Below are positions 7,960 to 16,786 of a stretch of DNA of 59,956 bases, piece after piece. How positions within the stretch are numbered: the stretch's first letter is position 1; every line of letters starts with the position of its first letter. The DNA comes from Alphaproteobacteria bacterium. Its GTDB lineage: Bacteria > Pseudomonadota > Alphaproteobacteria > UBA7985 > JAUIBT01. The DNA is taken from NCBI GenBank assembly GCA_030428255.1, contig JAUIBT010000022.1:1-59956 (forward strand), given 5' to 3'. The notes under the pieces are model-generated. The model searched no databases. It saw only the letters and a program-made list of their open reading frames with translations, and was not told the origin of the DNA. Both the position numbers and the translations under genes were made by a program.

Positions 7960-9132
7960 GTGAAGAGAGTAACTCTGTCAGCGGCGACGCTGATTGCATT
8001 TGCTGGCGCTGCCCAGGCTCAAGACCTAACAGTCGGAGGCTTTGTTGCCTTTGAAGCTATTTACGGCGAGAATTATGACGTGAATGCTGCGGAAAGAATC
8101 CCCTGCGCTTATGGCTTTTTGGGTAATGTGAATTGCGCTGGAAATGGGCGCTAAATCGACAGCTTGGATTATGGTGTCGATGGCCGATTGGACTTTGACT
8201 ATTCAAACTCTACCAAGTCGGGCCTGGAATATGGCATGCACTTCGAGCTGGACCTCTACCAGTCAGATGGAACCACGCTGGTGGTCGAGAACATGCCAGC
8301 AGCGGCGGTACGGGCGGAAGGCGATACTGGCGGCGGCCCAAGCTCACTGTATGGGATCACCAGCGAAGATCGCCTGATTGGTGACGGGGTCAGCTTTAAC
8401 GACGGGTATGTGTTTATCAATTCCGCCCTTGGTAACGTTAAGCTGGGTGATGCTGGCGCTGCCGGTTCTGCTTCAAATCAATTGCACGTCCCCTATTTGG
8501 TGAATGCGCTTGAGCGTGACCAGTACGCAACCGCTGAAAACGAGCTGGTCAAGTATGAAAACGCCTTCTTGGGCGTAGGCTTTGCCGCGTCGGTTGACGA
8601 TGATTCCAATTGGAACTTGGGCATCGGCTATGCGGCCGATGTCGGTGGTGTCGCCGTCGCTCTGGGCCTATCAGCAGGCGAAGAGACCTTGGCTGGATCT
8701 ATTGCAGCAACTGTTGGCGGTCTGGCATTCGGCCTGAACTACGCGATGGAGGAGGTTGGCTCAACAACCGAGTACGTCTCGACCGGCGTTAGCTACACCA
8801 TGGGTGCTTTAGTCATTGGCACCGGTGTTGAAACAGAAATCCGCCATGGTGACATTGGTTCCTATGGTGAACCGTTTGTTCATGGCAGCGCAATTGGACA
8901 AGAGCACGAAACAAACTACTTCGTTGGGGCTACATACGAATTGGCTGATGGTCTGCTCTTGAGCGCAGGTGTGGCCAACCTTGATAGCGATAGCGCAAAA
9001 AACTGGTCTGAGTCTTGTTTTGGCCGTTCTGGACGTGGCTGGGATGTCAACGCAATCAATGTGGGCCCAGGTCCACAGTGCAAAGAAGGGCGCGCATGGA
9101 CTGCAGGAGCGTCTGTTAAAGTTAGCTTCTAA
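7960..9132 (+). pseudogene. Porin P1, interrupted by an in-frame TAA at codon 65
   Basis: A Gram-negative porin gene (16-stranded barrel family). It has a signal peptide (LSAATLIAFAGAAQAQ), the mature start DLTVGGFVAFEAIYGENYD, the core YGVDGRLDFDYSNSTKSGLE and a C-terminal strand WTAGASVKVSF. A single TAA at 8152-8154 follows N-C-A-G-N-G-R and the same frame continues as IDSLDYGVDG to 9132, so one nonsense codon splits an otherwise intact 390-codon gene. The break lies in a loop insertion with two Cys absent from the paralogues. GTG start at 7960, preceded by AAGGGA. Codon use is less biased than in P2, P4 and P5. Readthrough or internal restart cannot be excluded. Confidence 0.8.
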
Positions 9133-9158
9133 CTGTTTTGCGCAAGAGAATGCAGATG

Positions 9159-9186
9159 AAAGGGTCCTTCGGGGCCCTTTCTTTTT
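9159..9186 (+). terminator. Rho-independent terminator after porin P1
   Basis: Stem AAAGGGTCC, loop TTCG, then GGGCCCTTT and a CTTTTT tract. The same stem-loop core ends porins P2, P4, P5 and P6, which shows common descent of the porin cassettes. Confidence 0.85.
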
Positions 9187-9492
9187 GTAGGACCTTGGGC
9201 CCAAGAGCGCTGCAGGCCTGCCGACAGGCGAGGATTGCAGGACGCAAGGGCTCAGTCAGGCTTGACACGCTTGTGGCTGGGCAGTCGAGGGATAGCCGAT
9301 ACCGGGGCTTCGGGCTGGTATCCAACAGCCAAGGCAATCTTAGCCACGATTATCTCATCCAAGACAATCACTGCGACCTGATATCGTTTCGCGAAGGTGG
9401 CACACAAGAATTGGGACTTGCTTCGCGCCCTTCGGCTCACACTCCGATAAGACCTGCAAAAGCAGATCCTTAGTGAGGTGCTAAGAGAAGTG
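9187..9492. other. Intergenic region between porin P1 and tRNA-Leu
   Basis: About 300 bases with no supported gene. An imperfect inverted repeat (AAGACCTGC ... GCAGATCCTT, about 9449-9471) lies downstream of the minus-strand tRNA gene but has no T-tract, so its role as a terminator is doubtful. Confidence 0.3.
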
Positions 9493-9578
9493 TGGTGCCC
9501 CAGGCCCGACTCGAACGGGCACTTCCAGAGGAAAGCAGATTTTGAATCTACCGCGTCTACCGATTCCGCCACTGGGGC
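9493..9578 (-). tRNA. tRNA-Leu (anticodon CAA)
   Basis: Read on the minus strand, the 86-nt gene starts GCCCCAGTGGCGGAATCGGT, with the usual tRNA-Leu D-arm (GGTAGACGCG). The anticodon arm AGATTCAAAATCT has CAA in the loop. There is a long variable arm (CTTTCCTCTGGAAG), a T-arm CCCGTTCGAGTCGGG and an acceptor CTGGGGC-A-CCA. The 7-bp acceptor stem pairs fully and CCA is encoded. It decodes UUG leucine codons. Confidence 0.95.
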
Positions 9579-9729
9579 AATGCGGAACCGTCGTATGAAC
9601 CAACTCGCTCAATCTGGCAAGCCAAAACTCTTGATTCGCGTCACAAAGTTGCGTCTGCTACCGGCGTCCTTTTGAGGCTCGCGGCTGCCCAAAGGCCATG
9701 CCTGCTTCTGAGGCGACCCTTGCAAAGGA

Positions 9730-10716
9730 ATGTTCGTGCCCAGTTCCCGCGACGATCATCGTGAGCCCCGCTTTCAGCTCCGTCGCATCACCCCTGCGAC
9801 CCTGCCGGCGGCCCTGGGTTTGTTGCGCCGCCTGGCTGAGGAGGAGGGCGCTGCTCTGCCGCGCTGCTTTCGCGCGCAAGATCCGCAGCACGCTGGACTG
9901 TGCCACTATCTGACCCATCCCCCGGTGAGCCACTGGCACTTGGGCATTCACAACGCCAACGCTTTGGGGAGGCAGGGGCAATTTGGAGGAGATCAAAAAG
10001 CGCCGCTGCTGGGCCTTGTGTCCGGCTTCATGATCCCTGATCCACAACCTGATCCGCAACCTGATCCGCAACCTGATTTGGCGTCGCGCCCGGGTGGGCG
10101 GCGTTCTGGTGAGGCCGCCTTCTTCATCAATAGCTTGATCATTGCTCCCCACCTTCGTCGCCAAGGCCTCGGCAGGGTCTGCGTGGAAAGCCTGGGTCGC
10201 TTGGCGCTGGCACGGGGCGCACACCGCCTCTATCTGGCCCTATCGCACTTTAACCTGGCCGCCTTGCCCTTTTATCAACGGCAGGGTTTTCAGCCTAGCG
10301 CGCTGGTCTATTGGAGCTTGAGCCAGGCTGGCACTTTGCGCAGTCTCCAACGCTTGCAGAGCCAGCCGCTCATGTTGCATCGCAGCCAGGCTGGCGTTCA
10401 GCCTGGCTTGGTGCAGATCAGCCATCCAGGCGGCTCGCGGTTGCACCAGCCTGGACCAGCGATCGAGCTGGGATTTGGCTTCGATTTTGGCTTGGCGGCT
10501 TGGGAGGCTTGGATTGCCCCGCCAGCGCTCAGCGATCCCCAGGCTTGGCAAGCCCAGGTCTACGCCCTTGCGCTCCGTCAGCTTCAGCTCTGGCATGCGG
10601 CGCACTGTTGGCAGGGCCAAGTCGCACCCAAATTCGGGCTCACCGGCCTGGCTCCACGCAGTCCCGACGCTGGCGAGGCCGCCGAAGCGCGGGTCTTGCA
10701 TCTGGATTTGGTCTAA
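9730..10716 (+). CDS. GNAT-family N-acetyltransferase
   Basis: A 328-residue protein. The central part has the GNAT acetyl-CoA fold: NSLIIAPHLRRQGLGRVCVE (motif A, with RRQGLG binding the cofactor pyrophosphate) and LSHFNLAALPFYQRQGFQPS (motif B). The substrate is unknown. Unusual are a (PDPQ)n insertion encoded by a 12-bp tandem repeat (about 10040-10080) and a C-terminal extension of about 130 residues with no recognised domain. ATG at 9730 directly follows an AAAGGA motif that is closer than usual. The stop overlaps that of the convergent phosphoesterase gene by three bases. Confidence 0.75.
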   Translation: MFVPSSRDDHREPRFQLRRITPATLPAALGLLRRLAEEEGAALPRCFRAQDPQHAGLCHYLTHPPVSHWHLGIHNANALGRQGQFGGDQKAPLLGLVSGFMIPDPQPDPQPDPQPDLASRPGGRRSGEAAFFINSLIIAPHLRRQGLGRVCVESLGRLALARGAHRLYLALSHFNLAALPFYQRQGFQPSALVYWSLSQAGTLRSLQRLQSQPLMLHRSQAGVQPGLVQISHPGGSRLHQPGPAIELGFGFDFGLAAWEAWIAPPALSDPQAWQAQVYALALRQLQLWHAAHCWQGQVAPKFGLTGLAPRSPDAGEAAEARVLHLDLV

Positions 10717-11525
10717 GGCAGGGCTGGCGTCGATGCAAACGCCTCGGACCAGTGATATCGCTGACAACGGGCCGCCAAACCGGTCGCGTCGTCGGTGTCG
10801 ATCAACAGCCCGTTGAGCGAAGACGCCCCGCTGGCCTGCCCGACCCGGCCCTTGCGCTTGCCGCCCAGGATGGCCAGCGCTTGGGCGACATCGAAGCCAA
10901 CAATCGAGTGGTTTGGGCCGCACATGCCAAGATCGGTTTGATAGGCGGTGCCGGCCTGCAAGATCTGGCTATCGGCTGTTGGCACGTGGGTGTGGGTCCC
11001 GAACACTGCGGTGACGCGGCCATCAGCCATATGCGCTACGATTTGCTTTTCCGAGTTACACTCCGCGTGCACGTCGATCAGAATGGCGTCGGCGGTTTGC
11101 CCCAACTCCTGGCCTTGCAAGGCTTCCTCCAGCACCTGGTAGAGCGGGCGGCACTTGCGCATGAACAAATTGCCGTGGAGCTGCACCACCAGCACACGCT
11201 TACCACCCTGCGCGGTGATCAACGCCTTGCCGCGCCCGGCTGCGCTGGTCTCAAAGTTGAGCGGGCGGACCAGACGCGGTTGCGTCCAGATGTAATCCTT
11301 CAGCTCGCTGCGGTCCCAGGCGTGATTGCCCAAGGTCAGAGCATCTGCGCCCGCTTCCAGCAAGGCGTCGGCCTGATGGGGCCACAAGCCATGGCCCTCG
11401 GCCGCATTCTCGGCATTGACCAGCACAAAATCGAGGGCAAGCTCCCCGCGCAGCTCTGGCAGTCGGCGAAGAACCAGCTCATAGCCGCTGGTTGTGCAAA
11501 CGTCGCCCAGGCACAAGATCCGCAT
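10713..11525 (-). CDS. YmdB-family metallophosphoesterase
   Basis: A 270-residue protein of the TIGR00282/YmdB family, which hydrolyses 2',3'-cyclic nucleotides in characterised members. Metal-binding motifs are visible: LCLGDV near the N-terminus, VNAENAAEGHG, LGNHAWD, VDVHAE and GTHTHVPTAD. The residue spacing is that of the family. I chose ATG at 11525 because MRILCLGDV begins the conserved domain; the upstream 47 codons have no family resemblance. The gene is divergent from a membrane-protein gene. Confidence 0.85.
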   Translation of the reverse strand: MRILCLGDVCTTSGYELVLRRLPELRGELALDFVLVNAENAAEGHGLWPHQADALLEAGADALTLGNHAWDRSELKDYIWTQPRLVRPLNFETSAAGRGKALITAQGGKRVLVVQLHGNLFMRKCRPLYQVLEEALQGQELGQTADAILIDVHAECNSEKQIVAHMADGRVTAVFGTHTHVPTADSQILQAGTAYQTDLGMCGPNHSIVGFDVAQALAILGGKRKGRVGQASGASSLNGLLIDTDDATGLAARCQRYHWSEAFASTPALP

Positions 11526-11721
11526 TTCGCCCTCATTCTTTTTGCACGCTTTGAGGGCAAGGCTAGGCCGTTGCAGCCTGGCTGTCCAGCACCCATGCCG
11601 CGCTAACCGGGGCCAAATCACCGGCCTACCTGCAGCAAAGACTTGCGGGCTAGTCCTTGCAGGCAAGCGCCAGGCTTGCTACCTGCTTGCTGACACGGAT
11701 CTTGAGGGAAGGAAGCGACTT

Positions 11722-12693
11722 TTGTCCGAACTTTTGGGCCTGGCTCCCTATGCAGCCCTGGGCATCTTTCTGATTTTCGTTGTCTACCCTGTGATCATCG
11801 CGGGCAGCACGATCCGCTTTTCTGCCATGGCCACGTTGCTTTGGACGGCAGCGACCTTGGCCTGGCTAATCCCTGTGGTCTGGGCGCAAGTCAGCCTGCC
11901 CAGTGGTGCGCGGACCATTTCCTTGCAGCTCGGCTTCCTGGCCATGTTCTGCCTGTTCGGGCTAATCTTGATCATGGTAGTGGCCTGGCGTCTGAACGCG
12001 GTCGGCAAAACGCGCTGGCTGGCCGTTTTGACCCCTTTGTTGCCCTTCAGCTTGATCTTGATTGGCTACATATGTTTGCTGCCCGGCGACACGCGCCAGA
12101 TTAGCCGCGCCGAACGTCGGCAGGAGAAGGCCCAAGCCCGCGCCGCTGCCAAAGCCGCCAAGCGCGCGAACAAGCAAGCCAAGCGGCAGGGTCGTGCGCA
12201 GGCCGCGCCCGCTGCATCTGACCAGCAATTCGAACCACACCTTGCGCCGCATATGAGTATGCCGCCGCTTCCAGGCCATGGCGACGACACCCAGACCTTG
12301 GTTGGCGGGCATCGTTTGCCGCCGCTGCGCGCTGGGCAAGCTGGACCTCATGCCAGCCATCAACCGGCCACTGGCCACACGCCTCAGCCCGCCCGCCGCC
12401 CTCCGGCCATGCCGCCGTTGCCTCAGGGCCAAATTCAGGGCCAGAGACAAGGTGCTGCGCCATCTGGACCCCAGCCGCCGCGCTTGCCGCAAGATCAAGT
12501 TAGGCAGCAAGGCCCAGCGCCTCACCAACCAGCGCCTCACCACCAAAGACCCCAGCAGCAGGGACACCAGCAGCAGGGACACCAGAGCCCGCCGCAATTT
12601 CCTCAAGCGCGACCAAGGCAGGGGCAAGGCGCAGCGCCCCGCGGCTCTGCTGCGGGCATGCCGCCCCCTTTGCCGCCCAAGCGTCGAGGATAA
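11722..12693 (+). CDS. Membrane protein with basic coiled region and proline-rich tail
   Basis: About 323 residues. Three or four hydrophobic helices occupy roughly residues 1-115 (PYAALGIFLIFVVYPVIIAG; LGFLAMFCLFGLILIMVVAW; WLAVLTPLLPFSLILIGYIC). An Ala/Lys/Arg-rich segment follows (RAERRQEKAQARAAAKAAKR), then a long disordered Pro/Gln/His-rich tail with QQQGH repeats ending MPPPLPPKRRG. The tail resembles that of the unrelated membrane protein at 28400-29884. I prefer the TTG at 11722, with AGGGAAGGAAG just upstream, over longer forms that would overlap the divergent gene. Function unknown. Confidence 0.6.
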   Translation: MSELLGLAPYAALGIFLIFVVYPVIIAGSTIRFSAMATLLWTAATLAWLIPVVWAQVSLPSGARTISLQLGFLAMFCLFGLILIMVVAWRLNAVGKTRWLAVLTPLLPFSLILIGYICLLPGDTRQISRAERRQEKAQARAAAKAAKRANKQAKRQGRAQAAPAASDQQFEPHLAPHMSMPPLPGHGDDTQTLVGGHRLPPLRAGQAGPHASHQPATGHTPQPARRPPAMPPLPQGQIQGQRQGAAPSGPQPPRLPQDQVRQQGPAPHQPAPHHQRPQQQGHQQQGHQSPPQFPQARPRQGQGAAPRGSAAGMPPPLPPKRRG

Positions 12694-12806
12694 AGACAGG
12701 TCCAAAGCGCGAGCCCAAGAGCAGAGTTTTGCAGCAGCAACCCAGCTCGGTCTGGCGGGGCTGTCTGGTGTCTAAAGGCCGCTCGGGGCTTGTTGGTTTG
12801 CGGGAT

Positions 12807-12908
12807 CAAGCCGCGTCGCTCCATGCCGAGCCACGCTATGACTCGACTTGTGGCGCGGCAGCCTATCAGACCGACGGTTGGTCGCTGCGGCGCGGCGCTA
12901 ACACCAAC
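12807..12908 (+). repeat. 102-bp dispersed repeat, copy D
   Basis: Plus-strand copy of the five-member family. It reads as open codons QAASLHAEPRYDSTC ... WSLRRGANTN. It lies about 110 bp beyond the stop of the membrane-protein gene, in the same sense, and runs into the 35-bp hairpin repeat at 12912. Confidence 0.65.
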
Positions 12909-12911
12909 GGC

Positions 12912-12969
12912 GCAAATCCACCTTCGGGGTTTGCTGGTTTATTTCCGCAAATCCACCTTCGAGCTTTGC
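12912..12969 (+). repeat. Two 35-bp hairpin repeat units
   Basis: The units at 12912 and 12947 have period 35. Each is an inverted repeat: GCAAATCC, a short loop, then GGGGTTTGC (second unit GAGCTTTGC). The plus-strand RNA can form an 8-bp hairpin. The second unit touches the stop codon of the convergent ispB gene. The same unit on the opposite strand forms the array at 26791-26920. Confidence 0.75.
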
Positions 12970-13985
12970 TAGTGCCCGCGCTGGACGCAGAAATCGGCCA
13001 CGTCGATCATCGCCTGGCGCAGATCCCCATCCGGGAACAAGGCCAGATCGTCTTTGGCCATATTGACGTAGTGCTGCGCGCGTTCCAGCGTTGCTGCCAG
13101 CGTGTCGTGGCGCGCCATGATCTGCATGGCTTGCTCCAGGTCGCCGTCTTCTTGCTCGCCGCGAGCGATGACCCGCTCCCAAAAGGCGCGCTCGTCGGCA
13201 TCGCCGCGACGGTAGGCCAGCAACAGCGGCAAGGTCACTTTGCCCTCGCGGAAGTCATCACCGATTTCCTTGCCCAGCTCGGCCTGCTGCGCCGAATAAT
13301 CCAAAGCGTCATCAACCAGCTGGAAGGCAATACCCAGGTTCATGCCGTAAGAGCGCAAGGCGGCTTGATGCGCGGCGGGCTGCTCAGCCACCACCGCGCC
13401 GACTTCACAGGCAGCGGCGAACAAAGCGGCGGTCTTCGCGGCAATGACCTGTAAGTAGTCCTGCTCGTTGATGCCCAGATCGCTGATTACGGAAAGCTGG
13501 TGGACCTCGCCTTCCGCGATGGTGGCAGAGGCGGCGGACAGAATGCGCAGCACCTCCAGCGAGCCATCGGTCACCATCAGCTCAAAGGCGCGCGAGAACA
13601 GGAAATCACCGACCAAGACGCTGGCCTGGTTGCCCCAAACTTCGTTGGCTGAGGCTTTGCCCCTGCGCATGGCGCTCTCGTCCACCACGTCGTCGTGCAG
13701 CAAGGTGGCGGTGTGGATGAATTCGACGCAAGCCGCCAAGCCCATGTGACGCTGGCCCGTAAAGCCGCACAGCCGCGCAGAGGCCAGGGTCAAAACTGGA
13801 CGCAGGCGTTTGCCGCCGGCGTTGACCAGATAGCCCGCCAGCTCGGGGATCAGCGGTACATGGCTGTGCATGCGCTCTATGATTAACTGATTGGTGCCGT
13901 TCAGATCCTCTTTGACCAGGGCCAACAAGCGGTCCATGGCTGAGGCGGCCTTCTCCTTGGCTTTTAGGGCGACGACGTTGCTCAC
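12969..13985 (-). CDS. ispB: Polyprenyl diphosphate synthase
   Basis: A 338-residue trans-polyprenyl synthase that extends farnesyl diphosphate with isopentenyl diphosphate to make the side chain of ubiquinone. The first aspartate-rich motif is LLHDDVVDE (about residues 94-102) and the second is FQLVDDALDY (about 226). GGKRLRP at about 57 binds the allylic substrate. Length and motif spacing match octaprenyl/decaprenyl synthases; product length cannot be told from sequence. The gene is divergent from a tRNA methyltransferase gene. Confidence 0.92.
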   Translation of the reverse strand: MSNVVALKAKEKAASAMDRLLALVKEDLNGTNQLIIERMHSHVPLIPELAGYLVNAGGKRLRPVLTLASARLCGFTGQRHMGLAACVEFIHTATLLHDDVVDESAMRRGKASANEVWGNQASVLVGDFLFSRAFELMVTDGSLEVLRILSAASATIAEGEVHQLSVISDLGINEQDYLQVIAAKTAALFAAACEVGAVVAEQPAAHQAALRSYGMNLGIAFQLVDDALDYSAQQAELGKEIGDDFREGKVTLPLLLAYRRGDADERAFWERVIARGEQEDGDLEQAMQIMARHDTLAATLERAQHYVNMAKDDLALFPDGDLRQAMIDVADFCVQRGH

Positions 13986-14285
13986 CGTAACTTCCTTGTA
14001 GTTGGGCGCTTAGCCCGGCGTTTTGAATTGGCCACGTTTGTGCTGCGGCGACAGAGGCTTGCAGCGCCTACGCAACGTTAAGGCCCAATTCTGGTCCATA
14101 ACAGGGGTCTTAGCGGGAAATTTCCCTTACGACCAGAGGGCAGAGCGCCTTGCACCCACTTTGCCGCGCCCTTGTGCGCGAAAAGCGGCTCACAAAGTGG
14201 TCATCGCGGCCTAGGTGGCTTGCCAATTCCGGTCAAAGCACGGCTTAATGCAAGCCCGCGCTCTTGATGTTCGTAATCCAGGCCC
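13986..14285. other. Divergent promoter region with palindromes
   Basis: This 300-bp region separates ispB from the divergent methyltransferase gene. It holds a perfect 12-bp palindrome GGGAAATTTCCC (14115-14126) and a longer inverted repeat, CCACTTTG at 14156-14163 with CAAAGTGG at 14193-14200. No credible gene is present. Either element could be an operator. Confidence 0.4.
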
Positions 14286-15125
14286 ATGTCCGCAAGCACC
14301 GATCCCACCGCCTTTGCAGCGCCGCTCGACGATAGCCCGTTAGAACGCACCGCCGCAGCCGTACAGACGACCCGCGATGCCTTTTGGGGCGGGCAATTGG
14401 AGCTGCGCCAGCCGCGTAAAGGCTTTCGAGCGGGCACGGCATCGGTGTTGCTGGCCGCCTGGTTGGAGCCGCAAACGCGGGGGTTGGTGATCGACTTGGG
14501 CGCTGGCGTCGGCAGCGTTGGCTTGATGGCCGCCAAGCGCCTGCCCAACATCCAGGTGCTGGGGCTCGAACGCGACCCTCAGATGGCCGCGCTCGGCCAA
14601 GACAATGCGCGGGCGTTGGACCTAGATCAGCGGGTTCGCCTGCAAGCTTTGGATGTGTTCGACGCCCAGGGTCTGGCGACAGCCTGCCCTGAACCCGCCG
14701 CAGCTTTGGTCTGCAATCCGCCCTTTATGCAGCAAGGGCAGGGTCGCCAAGCCCAGGACGCCTACCGCGCCAGCGCCCACCAAAGCCCCTGGAATCTGGA
14801 GGACTGGATGGGCGTAGCCAAGCGCTGTGTGAGGGCCGGCGGCTGGCAATATTGGGTACTGCCTGCCAGCCAACTGCAAAGCGCTCTGACGGCAGCGGCG
14901 CGCTTGGATCTGGGGGCGGCGAAGATCTTGCCGGTACAGTCCTTTGCTGATCGCCCCGCGCGGCTGGCTCTGTTGGCGCTGCGCAAGAACCGTCGTGGCG
15001 ACACGCTGATAATGCCGCCGCTCTGTCTCTATGAGGCTGCGGGGCAGCATAGCGTCCAAGCGCGAGCGATCTTGCAGGACGGGCGCGGCATTTGGGAGGC
15101 TAGTCTTGGGGCCAGCGAGGCCTAG
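14286..15125 (+). CDS. TrmN6-like tRNA adenine-N6 methyltransferase
   Basis: A 279-residue SAM-dependent methyltransferase. Motif I is VIDLGAGVGSVGLMAA, the acidic ribose-binding residue follows in LGLERD, and the catalytic motif ALVCNPPFM (NPPF) marks N6-adenine enzymes. The pre-domain QLELRQPRKGFRAGTASVLL matches the tRNA1(Val) A37 methyltransferase group. The SAM fold ends at about residue 190, followed by a family-typical C-terminal extension. The ribosome-binding site is weak. The adjacent DUF2244 gene starts 10 bp downstream. Confidence 0.8.
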   Translation: MSASTDPTAFAAPLDDSPLERTAAAVQTTRDAFWGGQLELRQPRKGFRAGTASVLLAAWLEPQTRGLVIDLGAGVGSVGLMAAKRLPNIQVLGLERDPQMAALGQDNARALDLDQRVRLQALDVFDAQGLATACPEPAAALVCNPPFMQQGQGRQAQDAYRASAHQSPWNLEDWMGVAKRCVRAGGWQYWVLPASQLQSALTAAARLDLGAAKILPVQSFADRPARLALLALRKNRRGDTLIMPPLCLYEAAGQHSVQARAILQDGRGIWEASLGASEA

Positions 15126-15135
15126 TGTCACGCAG

Positions 15136-15714
15136 ATGAACGGACAGATGAATGGACAGGCAGCCATGAGACCCGGCCAAGCAAACCCGGCAGGAAACGG
15201 CACTAATGAAGCGCCCAAGACCGTCTCAACCGGCGGGCGGGCCTGTTTTTTCAGCGCCACCATCCGGCCGCATCGCAGCTTGAGCCAGGCCGGGTTCCGT
15301 CGGCTCTTCACTCTGCTCGCCCTGACCTTTACAGCGGTCTCCGGGGTGTTTTTCGCTCTGGGTGCCTGGCCGATCATCGGGTTTATGGGCCTGGAGTGGC
15401 TGGGGCTCTATTGGGCCTTTCGCGTCTCCTATCGCCAAGCAGAAGCGCGTGAGATTGTTGAGGTGTGGCGCGACGAAACCCGGCTGACCCGCATTTCAGC
15501 CAAGGGCGAGGCCGAGCAAGTCAGCCTCAACACGGCTTGGGTGCAGGTGGTGAACGAGGAGAGCCAGGACACGCCGCGCCCCTTGTTTTTGCGCTCGCAT
15601 GGCAGGCGCTATGCCTTTGCCGCTGCGCTGACACCGCCCGAACGTCGCGGCTTGGCGCGGGCTCTGCGCAATGGGCTGGCCGATGCGCGCCGGTCCTGGT
15701 CTGGGCAGCCTTGA
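15136..15714 (+). CDS. DUF2244 membrane protein
   Basis: About 192 residues, with two hydrophobic helices (LFTLLALTFTAVSGVFFALG; IIGFMGLEWLGLYWAF) joined by a tight turn. A soluble domain follows with W-R-D-E-T-R-L-T-R-I and ending LTPPERRGLARALRNGLADA. This architecture is that of DUF2244, common in alphaproteobacteria; its function is not known. Three in-frame ATGs (15136, 15148, 15166) could start it. An upstream extension would overlap the methyltransferase. Its stop lies inside a 15-bp tandem repeat. Confidence 0.7.
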   Translation: MNGQMNGQAAMRPGQANPAGNGTNEAPKTVSTGGRACFFSATIRPHRSLSQAGFRRLFTLLALTFTAVSGVFFALGAWPIIGFMGLEWLGLYWAFRVSYRQAEAREIVEVWRDETRLTRISAKGEAEQVSLNTAWVQVVNEESQDTPRPLFLRSHGRRYAFAAALTPPERRGLARALRNGLADARRSWSGQP

Positions 15715-15760
15715 TCTGGGTAGCCTTGATCTGGGCGGCTTTGGATCTGGGTGCCTCCGC
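15700..15760 (+). repeat. 15-bp tandem repeat at a gene end
   Basis: Four degenerate units of TCTGGGNAGCCTTGA begin at 15700, overlap the stop of the DUF2244 gene and run into the spacer before xthA. Further on, 15874-15909 has repeated ACTTGCAAGTGG units. I see no gene between 15761 and 16002. Confidence 0.65.
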
Positions 15761-16002
15761 ACAAGAATCAGGCAGGAGCCCGCCGGTGTCGCTTTTGATA
15801 CATGTCACAAGCTGAAACACTCGCAGGTGGGGCCCCTCTCGCCTGTTCGGTTGGCTTCATCTGCGCCAAGGACTTGCAAGTGGACTTGCAAGTGGGCTTG
15901 CAACATCATTACAACCCCTAGGCGGGCCCACAGCCAGCATGCTCCCCCAGGCATGCAGGGCGAGATCGCGCCCGCCGGGAAGACGGATACAAAGGACACC
16001 CT

Positions 16003-16785
16003 ATGCGCATAGCAACTTGGAATGTGAACGGCATTCGCCCGCGCTTGGAGCAAATCCAGCGGCTCTTGAGCGAACAGAACCTGGACGTGCTCTGCATGCA
16101 GGAAGTGAAGATTGCTGAGGAGATCTTCCCGCACGATGTGTTCGAGGCGCTTGGCTATAGCCATCGCGCGGTGGTCAGCCAAAAAGCCAATCATGGTGTG
16201 GCGATTGTCTCGCGCTTGCCGTTTGATGCCGACTGGCGGCAGGTCTTCTGGGATAAGGACGACAAGCGCCACGTGGCGGTGCGTTTTGGCGATCTTATGC
16301 TGCACAACTTCTATATGCCTGCAGGCGGCGACAAGCCCGACCCCGAGGTCAACGATAAATTCGCGCACAAGCTGGGCTTTTATGACCACCTGATCGACTG
16401 GAGCCCGCAACAGCACAAAGCGGGCGAGAAGGTGCTCTATATGGGCGACTTTAATATTGCGCCGCTGGAGACCGATGTCTGGAACCACAAAAAACTGGTC
16501 CGATCGGTGGGGCACTCGCCGGGTGAGACGGCGTTGTGGGGCAAGCTGAAGGACAGCCTGGATTTCGTCGATCTGCCGCGCCGTGGCCTCAGCGATGAAC
16601 AGTCGCTCTATACCTGGTGGGGCTATCGCTATCCCCAAGCCTTTGCCAAGGATTATGGCTGGCGCTTGGACCATGCCTTTGCCACCCAGCCGCTGAGCCA
16701 GGGCGTGCGTTCGGTCGAGGTGCTGAAGGACACCCGCTCGTGGGACAAGCCCAGCGACCATATCCCGATCATTGTGGAGCTGTAG
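16003..16785 (+). CDS. xthA: Exodeoxyribonuclease III
   Basis: A 260-residue AP endonuclease/3'-5' exonuclease of base-excision repair. All catalytic motifs of the family are present: TWNVNGIRPR (metal-site Asn), LCMQEVKI (metal-binding Glu), a central YMPAGGD, YMGDFNIAP (Asp/Asn pair) and the C-terminal SDHIPIIVEL (catalytic Asp-His). ATG at 16003 has AAAGGA about 7 bases upstream. A membrane-protein gene follows after one base, so the two are likely co-transcribed. Confidence 0.95.
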   Translation: MRIATWNVNGIRPRLEQIQRLLSEQNLDVLCMQEVKIAEEIFPHDVFEALGYSHRAVVSQKANHGVAIVSRLPFDADWRQVFWDKDDKRHVAVRFGDLMLHNFYMPAGGDKPDPEVNDKFAHKLGFYDHLIDWSPQQHKAGEKVLYMGDFNIAPLETDVWNHKKLVRSVGHSPGETALWGKLKDSLDFVDLPRRGLSDEQSLYTWWGYRYPQAFAKDYGWRLDHAFATQPLSQGVRSVEVLKDTRSWDKPSDHIPIIVEL

Positions 16786-16786
16786 C

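Noticed and set aside
10311-11606. 431-codon plus-strand frame across the YmdB-like gene
   Set aside because: It overlaps two well-supported genes and its product has no domain; treated as a shadow.
11494-11721. N-terminal extension of the membrane protein at 11722
   Set aside because: It overlaps the start of the divergent YmdB-like gene and has low-quality composition; TTG at 11722 has a strong ribosome-binding site.
12729-13454. 241-codon plus-strand frame opposite ispB
   Set aside because: Its start is made of repeat copy D and the 35-bp repeats, and the rest is antisense to a clear ispB gene.
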